Made by a program: the position numbers and the translations under genes. The notes below the pieces were generated by a model. The model had not been told where the DNA came from, did no database searches, and was given only the letters and a program-made list of their open reading frames with translations. Positions 42,097 through 48,063 of a DNA stretch of 61,570 nt are shown in pieces. Origin of the DNA: Methylocystis sp. (GTDB lineage Bacteria; Pseudomonadota; Alphaproteobacteria; Rhizobiales; Beijerinckiaceae); contig JALHNQ010000018.1 in NCBI GenBank assembly GCA_022843405.1, positions 1-61,570 of the forward strand, given 5' to 3'. Each line of letters begins with the position of its first letter. Within the stretch, counting starts at the first letter, position 1.

Positions 42097-42936
42097 ATGC
42101 AGAGAATTTTTGGGATATTTTCTGTCCTTTTCGCTGCTTTCTGGCATTGGATATGGGACGGCATTAAAGGGATGGTATTTGATCGGGGGGTCAGTATGGC
42201 GACCCCTCTGATTGGCCCCATAACGCAAGACCACGTAATAATTTGGCTGCCGACGATAGTGTCGTTATCTATAGGCGGATTATTACTGTGGAAAACACGC
42301 CATAAAAATAATACTAAGACAATCCCTACGTCGGAGAACTTCGAACTTAGGCTAACGACGAGGATTTATGTAGATAGAGGCGGCAGCCACGCAATTGACA
42401 TGTATATTACAAACGGAAGTGCTAGAGATATACTCATACAAGATATGGGCATTTACTATTATATGATCAAAAAGGAACGCTTAAAACAAGGTGATGATTA
42501 CATAAAGTTATGTATTAACCTATCTTTCCATGATATAATTTTCGACTTGGCGTTTGGGGAAACATCGAATGGCTTGCCTCCAGCCGTTTATGTCGACGAA
42601 GGCATATTAGTTTCATTTGCAAGGCCGTTTAGTGCAACCAACAGCGCTGGCAATACAGCAAAACGAAATTTTTATATCTCAACTACGGCTACAAAAAATA
42701 TAGTCGCTAGATTTAGCACTGAAGCGCTGAGAGATGGATACAACATAGCCGTAATATGCCAGCTATTTAAAATAATAGATTCATCCGGCAGTCTCGTAAC
42801 GGTGATTTGTCCCGGCGCATATCTAGAAGAGGTGTATGTTAACGGCAATCTCGGTAAAATAACTAGTTCACAGTATGCAACACATACTCTTTTGCCAATG
42901 TTTTCAGACGCGCAATGTTCGTATTCAAAGGTATAG
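42097..42936 (+). CDS. AT-rich membrane-anchored protein of unknown function (element 2 cargo)
   Basis: A 279-residue protein with two N-terminal hydrophobic segments (IFGIFSVLFAAFWHWIW, residues 4-20, and VIIWLPTIVSLSIGGLLLW at about residues 47-65) and a soluble C-terminal domain rich in beta-strand pattern (FELRLTTRIYVDRGGSHAID, FYISTTATKNIVARF). An alternative start at ATG 42196 would drop the first helix. The gene is far more AT-rich than anything else in the window and uses codons such as ATA and TTA freely, a sign of recent transfer. I do not recognise the family. Confidence 0.6.
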   Translation: MQRIFGIFSVLFAAFWHWIWDGIKGMVFDRGVSMATPLIGPITQDHVIIWLPTIVSLSIGGLLLWKTRHKNNTKTIPTSENFELRLTTRIYVDRGGSHAIDMYITNGSARDILIQDMGIYYYMIKKERLKQGDDYIKLCINLSFHDIIFDLAFGETSNGLPPAVYVDEGILVSFARPFSATNSAGNTAKRNFYISTTATKNIVARFSTEALRDGYNIAVICQLFKIIDSSGSLVTVICPGAYLEEVYVNGNLGKITSSQYATHTLLPMFSDAQCSYSKV

Positions 42937-42937
42937 A

Positions 42938-43168
42938 CTAATCCTCTGATAAACGAATTGTTTTTACGCCCATTGCCGACAGGCACTGGATTAAGAATCC
43001 GGCCGTGAATTTCCCTCTGCTGACTTTGTTCCGCAGATTGCGCTCGTCTTCTGATACGCCAAGCTCGGCGAGCTTGGCGGTTAATTGCGCGTAAGTGACG
43101 CTATTCTTTGCCATTTCGGCGCGGAGAAGGCCGCGCGCCTTGGCTTCCCAGTCTGTTCGCTCTGGCAT
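42938..43168 (-). CDS. DUF6471-type small DNA-binding-like protein (element 2)
   Basis: A 76-residue protein: DWEAKARGLLRAEMAKNSVT, YAQLTAKLAELGVSEDERNL, and KVSRGKFTAGFLIQCLSAMG. The pattern is helical and resembles a helix-turn-helix in which a Q-L-x-x-K-L helix is followed by a recognition-like helix. It is divergent from the transposase, in the same place as the XRE gene of element 1, and the gap between them carries three TGTCATCAT-type repeats. A transposase repressor is likely. It converges with the membrane-protein gene, 1 bp apart. Confidence 0.75.
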   Translation of the reverse strand: MPERTDWEAKARGLLRAEMAKNSVTYAQLTAKLAELGVSEDERNLRNKVSRGKFTAGFLIQCLSAMGVKTIRLSED

Positions 43169-43188
43169 GTCACCCTCTCGCGTGATTT

Positions 43189-43271
43189 TGTCATCATATG
43201 TGATGCAAAAGCGCTTGACAAGGTGACAGTGTGTCATCATATTCCATGCATACGCACTGGAAATGATGACA
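43189..43271 (+). promoter_or_regulatory. Transposase promoter with three operator-like repeats (element 2)
   Basis: TTGACA (43215-43220), 17 bases, CATATT (43238-43243) points into the transposase. TGTCATCATAT occurs at 43189-43199 and again at 43232-43242, over the -10 box, and inverted as ATGATGACA at 43263-43271, just before the ATG. Confidence 0.65.
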
Positions 43272-43272
43272 A

Positions 43273-44256
43273 ATGAGCCAACACTTCCTTCTCTCCCGCG
43301 CCGCCAAGACGCTCTCGCTCGCCGCGATCTTCCGCATGTCCGATGCGGACGCGGAAGCCATGTTCTGCCGCGTGCGCTGGCCAGAGACTGACGGCAAGCC
43401 GGTCTGCCCGCATTGCGGCGGCGTTGACGCTTACGACTGCCGGCGCCCGACTGGCGCACCGCGCTTCCGCTGCCGCGCCTGCGCGAAAGATTTCAGCGTG
43501 ACCTCGGGGACGCTGTTTGCGTCTCATAAGCTGCCGCTGCGGGTCTATCTCGCTGCTATCGCCATCTTCGCCAACGAGGTGAAGGGCAAGAGCGCTCTCG
43601 CCATGTCCCGCGACTTGGGAACGTCCTACAAGGCCGCCTTCGTCCTGTTGCACAAGCTGCGCGAGGCGATGGCGGAAGAGATGAAAGGCCGCGTTGTCGG
43701 CGGAGCCGGCGAGGAAGTGGAAATCGATGGCGGCTATTTCGGCGGCTATGTCAAACCGGCGAATATGCGTGAGAACCGCCGTGATCGTCGCCTTGCGGTC
43801 AATCAGACCGGCAAGCGTCAATGCGTCGTCATCGTCCGCGCCCGCGACGGCCGATCGGTCCCCGCTGTCTTCCGCGCGGAAGGCCACGCGCTCGATTTCA
43901 TCCGCGCCCGTATCGCTAAGGGCTCAATCGTCCATGCCGACGAAGCCGGCGCTTGGAACGCGCTTCACAGCCATTACGAAATGCGCCGGATCAATCACGA
44001 AGAGGCTTACAGCGCTGACGGCGCGTGCACGAATGACGCCGAGTCCTATTTCTCGCGCCTGCGCCGCGCGGAGATTGGCCATCACCATCACGTCGCGGGC
44101 GTCTATTTGCTCCGCTATGCGCAGGAAGCGTCTTGGCGCGAGGATCACCGCCGCATGTCGAACGGCGAACAGGTGGAGCGCCTTGCCGGTCTAATGACGA
44201 AGAAAAAGGCCAGCCCTGACTTCACGGGTTATTGGCAGCGGCATATTGCGGCCTGA
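43273..44256 (+). CDS. IS1595-family (ISXO2-like) transposase of element 2
   Basis: A 327-residue DDE transposase with a zinc ribbon (C45, C48, C67, C70) and catalytic residues D152 (EIDGGYFGGYVKPAN), D223 (VHADEAGAW) and E257 (TNDAESYFSRLRRAEIG). It is clearly homologous to the element-1 enzyme but diverged, so the two elements are relatives and not recent copies. The gene is GC-rich like the host. No frameshift or lost catalytic residue is seen, so the enzyme looks intact. Confidence 0.95.
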   Translation: MSQHFLLSRAAKTLSLAAIFRMSDADAEAMFCRVRWPETDGKPVCPHCGGVDAYDCRRPTGAPRFRCRACAKDFSVTSGTLFASHKLPLRVYLAAIAIFANEVKGKSALAMSRDLGTSYKAAFVLLHKLREAMAEEMKGRVVGGAGEEVEIDGGYFGGYVKPANMRENRRDRRLAVNQTGKRQCVVIVRARDGRSVPAVFRAEGHALDFIRARIAKGSIVHADEAGAWNALHSHYEMRRINHEEAYSADGACTNDAESYFSRLRRAEIGHHHHVAGVYLLRYAQEASWREDHRRMSNGEQVERLAGLMTKKKASPDFTGYWQRHIAA

Positions 44257-44388
44257 CTAGCAGGCGCGCGACAATCCGATTATGTTGGGAGAGGTGAATC
44301 GGCGGGGGCGGAATCCCCGCCTGATTCGCAATATCGACGCGCTTCGTCGTGAGCCTTATGGCTACACGAAACGGGAGCGTTTGTCATT

Positions 44389-45024
44389 ATGCAGAATGAA
44401 TTTTCGCATGAGCAAAAAGCCGGCGCCGCCACCGCCGCCCCCACCTCCACCGCTGCCGCCCCAACCAGGACCGGGGAACGGGACGAAATCGTTTCCGCCG
44501 CCAGTGCGCCCGCCGAAATAGACACAGAACTTGGATTCAAGATTAGATGTTTGTCGAGCGCGCTCTATCATGAGGATCGCGAGAGATTTTTTGCTTGGCT
44601 TCACCGTTGGGCGATGTTTTTTGTCGTCGCGTCAGGAACTGCTGCGTTCTTGCCGATAAAAGCCGAGCATCCTCTTTTGTTGACCGGAATTGCGACCTTC
44701 GCAGGTCTAATTGATCTTGTTTTTGATGTGAGCGGGAAAGCGCGTCTCCACGCTACTTTAAGGAAACAGATTTACGCTGTTCTTGCCGATGTTGGTCATA
44801 TCGATCTAAAGGAATTGGAGCGCAGATTGACGCTCATTTATGCGGATGAGCCGCCATGCATGCACGCGGCGAATGCCGTAGCCTACAATCGCGCTATGGT
44901 TTCATATGGACGGCCAGCAGACGCTTTACTTACAACAGGTTGGCGCGGCTCAATTGTCCGTCACTTTTGGCCGTTTACGCACAATGATTTTCCGACAAAC
45001 GCAGAAGTGAAAGAGGCTCATTAA
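44389..45024 (+). CDS. SLATT-like two-helix membrane protein (element 2 cargo)
   Basis: A 211-residue protein. After a low-complexity Ala/Thr/Pro N-terminus comes a helix (FKIRCLSSALYHEDRERFFAWLHRW), two adjoining membrane helices (AMFFVVASGTAAFLPI and LLLTGIATFAGLIDLVF) and a helical tail (GKARLHATLRKQIYAVLADV, ERRLTLIYADEPPCMHAANA). This order is that of SLATT domains, predicted membrane-damaging effectors in nucleotide-signal defence systems. No SMODS, SLOG or reverse-transcriptase partner is visible beside it. Its 3' end overlaps the accessory gene by 50 nt in convergent orientation. True start uncertain. Confidence 0.55.
   Translation: MQNEFSHEQKAGAATAAPTSTAAAPTRTGERDEIVSAASAPAEIDTELGFKIRCLSSALYHEDRERFFAWLHRWAMFFVVASGTAAFLPIKAEHPLLLTGIATFAGLIDLVFDVSGKARLHATLRKQIYAVLADVGHIDLKELERRLTLIYADEPPCMHAANAVAYNRAMVSYGRPADALLTTGWRGSIVRHFWPFTHNDFPTNAEVKEAH
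44408..44521 (+). CDS. Proline-rich micro-ORF overlapping the SLATT-like gene
   Basis: A 37-residue frame starting MSKKPAPPPPPPPPPLPPQP and ending FPPPVRPPK. It overlaps the first 130 bp of the SLATT-like gene in another frame. The clean Lys-capped poly-Pro sequence looks designed and not random, but there is no ribosome-binding site at its ATG. It may be the real small gene here, with the longer frame's Ala/Thr-rich N-terminus being its shadow, or the reverse. Confidence 0.35.
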   Translation: MSKKPAPPPPPPPPPLPPQPGPGNGTKSFPPPVRPPK

Positions 45025-45430
45025 GCCGCCACACACAAACGCCCTTGCGCTTCCCGTCCATGACGACGCGCCCGCGCATCGCCTGCATCCGCAGCGAGTG
45101 AATGAGGTTGTTGGCCACGGCCTTTGCAAGAACCTTATCGCCGGTGTCGAGACCTTTCTTGCGCATCAAGAACAGCGCGACTTCCTTGGTCGTCATCGGG
45201 CCGCTGGCGAGCGCTTCCCGGCATAGGGCGATCTTCTCAGCCCGTTTAAAGACGCGGTGAATATCGACGTAGGGCCTAACATCGGCGCCAGCATCGAAAA
45301 GGCGCATCGCGGCGTTGACGTGCGCAAGATCGGCGCGAGCCTGTTCTAGCTGGCGCTCATAGAGCTTAATGACGGCAATGATTTCGTCGCGCTTCCTGCG
45401 CAGCGTGGTGACGGTTCGAATCTCGGCCAT
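44975..45430 (-). CDS. Transposon accessory protein (element 2), basic coiled-coil
   Basis: A 151-residue homologue of the element-1 accessory protein: TLRRKRDEIIAVIKLYERQ, ARADLAHVNAAMRLFDAG, HRVFKRAEKIALCREALASG, then MRKKGLDTGDKVLAKAVAN and RGRVVMDGKRKGVCVWRL. Its ATG is 58 bp inside the right end of element 2 and it reads inward, mirroring element 1. The C-terminal ~15 residues beyond the conserved block lie over the SLATT-like gene's end. Probably a transposition helper; not a known family to me. Confidence 0.8.
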   Translation of the reverse strand: MAEIRTVTTLRRKRDEIIAVIKLYERQLEQARADLAHVNAAMRLFDAGADVRPYVDIHRVFKRAEKIALCREALASGPMTTKEVALFLMRKKGLDTGDKVLAKAVANNLIHSLRMQAMRGRVVMDGKRKGVCVWRLNEPLSLLRLSENHCA

Positions 45431-45463
45431 GCCTAGAAAATAAGGCGTTGCCGGCTAGATCGC

Positions 45464-45488
45464 TTGTGGCGTTTGCGCCATAATACCG
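45464..45488 (-). repeat. Element 2 right terminal inverted repeat
   Basis: Identical over 25 bases to the inverted left end at 41967-41991. The interrupted glycosyltransferase frame reads into it and stops at 45455-45457. Confidence 0.92.
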
Positions 45489-45497
45489 GGATAATCC
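45489..45497 (+). repeat. Target-site duplication, right copy (GGATAATCC)
   Basis: GGATAATC (45489-45496) matches 41959-41966 at the other end of element 2. The host gene resumes at 45498. Confidence 0.9.
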
Positions 45498-46461
45498 AGT
45501 CGGTCGATCGCGCGGGTGAGTTGACGCACAACGGCGGCTTCCTGATAGAGCGCGAGCACGATGGTGTAGACCGGCAGTCGCGCATCGGATTCAAGCGGTT
45601 CAACGTCGGCGCATTCCCGAAGACTCGCCGCGCAGGCGAAAAGCCTCAGGAACACGCCGCAAAAGAACATGCTCGCCAGAAGCAAGGCCGCCGCAAAGCG
45701 CAGCAGGAAAATCGGCGCAAAGAGGCTCGCCGCGAGCCCGATCAGCGCAACGAGCAGCAGTCCCGCCTGTCCGCGCTGCAGGCCGCCGCGCGCGCACAGC
45801 TCACTGTCGACGCGTTCAGCGAGAAAAGCTGCGTTGCGGGCGGCGGCGTCGGGATCGGCGCGGCGCACCGCCTCCAGAAACCGCGTTCGCGTGGTGAGGG
45901 TGAACAGCGGCCGGCCGCGCGCCACGCGTCGCGCGCTCATCAGCCGGAAGACGCCGCTGCCGCTCGGCGCCAATAGCCAAAGATAGCCGCTCGACGCGTC
46001 GCGGACCCGGGCATAGCCGCATTCGACCGTCGCGACGCCCGGCGCGGAAACATCGACCGGTCTGTCGATGAAGTCGACGTTGAGATGCTTCGCCAGCGCC
46101 CGGTAGAAGACATCCTCCGAGACCAGACCTTCGGCGAGCAGCGCTTCGTCCGCGCACACGCCTTGACGGCGCGCCGTCGCCGCGGCGAACTGCAGCACTT
46201 GCTCCGGCACGCCATGGCCGGACAGAAAGGCGATTTCGACGGGGATGGGTTGCGGCGCGGTCGCGCGACGCGGCGGCGGTCGGCGAACGGCGGCGGAGCC
46301 GGCGGGCGGACGCCTTCGCGCCGGTTGGCGAAGATCGTCCTTGATCGGCGAAGCGGCGGAAGCGGCACTATCGATCGGAACAAAATTCATGCATTATTCC
46401 GGCAAACGCAGTCAGCCTTCCAACGACTATCAAACTCCAGCAGGGGCTATGCAATAACTTT

Positions 46462-47385
46462 ATGCGCCGTATGAACTTTTTGCGCCGTATCAACAAGTCG
46501 CCCAGATTCGCTCTTCTCGCTTCGCTTCGCGCGGCGCTCGCGGCGTTCGTTCTTTCGTCCTGTCCGCCAGCCGCGAACGCTGGCGACGCCCCGACCGCGC
46601 CAACGCCGCCCGCAGCGACCGCACCGACCGCGCCCTCGTTCTGGGACCCCAGCCGGACTCCGGAAAAGCCGGATCTCACCGGATTGCGACAGATCAGGTT
46701 CCTGACCGAGGACGACTATCCGCCGTTCAATTTCCTGCTTCCGGATGGGCAGGTCGCAGGCTTCAACATCGATCTCGCAAGGGCGATCTGCGTCGAACTG
46801 GACGTCGCCTGCACGATCCAAAGACGACGGTGGGATCTGCTGATCCCTGCGCTCAACGACAATAGCGGCGACGCCATCATCGCGTCGCTCGCGATCAACG
46901 ACGAAACCAGAAAACAGGTTGATTTTTCTGGACCTTACATGATGACGCCGGGTCGGTTCGCGGTGCAGGCCGACACGACCCTTAAATCCGCCTCCCCCTC
47001 CGCCTTCGCCGACCGGCCGATCGCCGTGGTGGCTGGTTCGCGGCACGAGGCTTTTCTCAAGGCCTTCTATCCTCAGTCGACGCTGATGACCTTCGAGACG
47101 CCTGCCTTGGCGCGCAACGCGCTAAAAAACGGCCGCGTTCAGGCGATGTTCGGCGACGCGATCTCTCTTTCATATTGGCTGAACGGCGCAGAAGCGGCCG
47201 GTTGCTGCGTCTTTCGAGACGGACCTTTCACCGATCCGAAATATTTTGGCGAAGGCATTGGCATCGCCGTGAAAAAAGGCAATACGCCGCTGCGCCGCGC
47301 GCTCGATTATGCGCTGTCCCGCCTCGCCCAACGCGGCGTCTTCGCCGAGCTTTATTTGAAATATTTCCCCGTCGGGCCGTTCTAA
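46462..47385 (+). CDS. Family 3 extracellular solute-binding protein
   Basis: A 307-residue periplasmic binding protein of the polar amino-acid type. Signal segment (LASLRAALAAFVLSSCPPAANA), an Ala/Pro/Thr linker, then the domain: LTEDDYPPFNFLLPDGQVAG, FNIDLARAICVELDV, IPALNDNSGDAIIASLAIND, then RKQVDFSGPY. The final AELYLKYFPVGPF is typical. No permease or ATPase gene is beside it, so it may be a sensor or a stand-alone receptor. Its start lies 71 bp from the divergent start of the split glycosyltransferase gene. Confidence 0.87.
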   Translation: MRRMNFLRRINKSPRFALLASLRAALAAFVLSSCPPAANAGDAPTAPTPPAATAPTAPSFWDPSRTPEKPDLTGLRQIRFLTEDDYPPFNFLLPDGQVAGFNIDLARAICVELDVACTIQRRRWDLLIPALNDNSGDAIIASLAINDETRKQVDFSGPYMMTPGRFAVQADTTLKSASPSAFADRPIAVVAGSRHEAFLKAFYPQSTLMTFETPALARNALKNGRVQAMFGDAISLSYWLNGAEAAGCCVFRDGPFTDPKYFGEGIGIAVKKGNTPLRRALDYALSRLAQRGVFAELYLKYFPVGPF

Positions 47386-47801
47386 ACCGCGCGGCCCAGC
47401 AAGTGAGCGATGGCGGCGCGCGCGCTTTTTATGGCAGCGTCGAGCTGATCGCGCTTCTCGCCGGCGCTCGACCTCTCGTCGCGCAGCGCCTGCTCATAGG
47501 CCTCAGCCGCATTTCCAACCCCGAACGCCCCGACCGCCCGCGCCGAGCCCTTGATGGTATGCGCAAGACCGATGCGCCAGTCGCCGTCGCCGACCCTGGC
47601 GGGCGCGCGCAAGCGTTCGGCGCATTGCGCCGCCTGCGCGTCGAAGAGCTCCAGCAGCTCCCGTTCGAGATCATGGTCGCCGAAGGTCTGGCGGGAGAGA
47701 TGAACGAGGTCGATCGGCAATTCCGGCTGCCCGTCTAAAAGCGGCTGCGGCTGAGCTTCGCAGTTCAAAAAGGCGGATTCCGCGAGTTTCGCCATCCCCA
47801 T
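47382..47801 (-). CDS. Hpt (histidine phosphotransfer) domain protein
   Basis: A 139-residue protein from ATG 47801, which is preceded by AGGAGA with seven bases between. The phospho-accepting His is in LAHTIKGSARAVGAFGVGNAAE, the standard Hpt motif (HxxKG). Helices before it (VHLSRQTFGDHDLERELLELF) fit the four-helix fold. It would pass phosphate between a hybrid kinase and a regulator; in Alphaproteobacteria such stand-alone Hpt proteins are parts of relays such as the cell-cycle relay. Convergent with the binding-protein gene (4-nt overlap). Confidence 0.85.
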   Translation of the reverse strand: MGMAKLAESAFLNCEAQPQPLLDGQPELPIDLVHLSRQTFGDHDLERELLELFDAQAAQCAERLRAPARVGDGDWRIGLAHTIKGSARAVGAFGVGNAAEAYEQALRDERSSAGEKRDQLDAAIKSARAAIAHLLGRAV

Positions 47802-48063
47802 TCCCTGTTCTCCTTGATATTTATAGCAGAGCGCGATCCTTCGGGAGGCCTCGACCAATGCGCCAAGCGACGCTTATCCGCTAGACTGGCGCGCGTAACC
47901 TGAAGGACGCGTTAACGAAGTTTCCCGATACGCGCCGCCCCCATGTTTCAATTGCCCGGAATGGGCTGTAAAGTTTGGTTAATCTTTATTCACCGGCAGC
48001 CGTTTAGCGGCAGGCCGTGAATTCGGCCGGACCGCACGGTTCTGCGCCGCCTGGAGTGGGCGA

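Larger units (their letters stand above)
41967..45488. mobile_element. Element 2: IS1595-type transposon with SLATT-like and membrane-protein cargo
   Basis: A 3,522-bp element abutting element 1 in the opposite orientation. Its ends are a perfect 25-bp inverted repeat starting CGGTATTATGGCGCAAACGC (41967-41991 and 45464-45488), flanked by GGATAATC on both sides. It holds an AT-rich membrane-protein gene, a DUF6471-type gene, the transposase, a proline-rich small frame, a SLATT-like gene and the accessory coiled-coil gene at the right end. Each inverted repeat contains an inner hairpin TGGCG-CAAA-CGCCA. Confidence 0.92.
45455..46390 (-). pseudogene. Family 2 glycosyltransferase, N-terminal fragment (gene split by transposons)
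   Basis: The first 298 residues of the split gene, from ATG 46390. They hold a proline/arginine-rich leader, a type II secretion E-like N-terminal domain (LLAEGLVSEDVFYRALAKHL), two membrane helices (LLLVALIGLAASLFAPIFLL, FAAALLLASMFFCGVFL) and the first strand of the catalytic domain (PVYTIVLALYQEAAVVRQL, ending RLDYP). The frame then enters the element-2 inverted repeat, adds a few foreign residues and stops. The catalytic motifs are all in the other fragment, so this piece cannot be active. Confidence 0.93.

Noticed and set aside
37327-45488. One single composite transposon bounded by two copies of the same IS
   Set aside because: Each transposase unit has its own distinct inverted repeats and 8-bp duplication, the transposases are diverged, and the cargo lies inside each element and not between them.
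46447-46500. Repeated GCGCCGTAT units before the binding-protein gene as operators
   Set aside because: Only two copies, one of which lies in the coding start; no symmetry or promoter relation.
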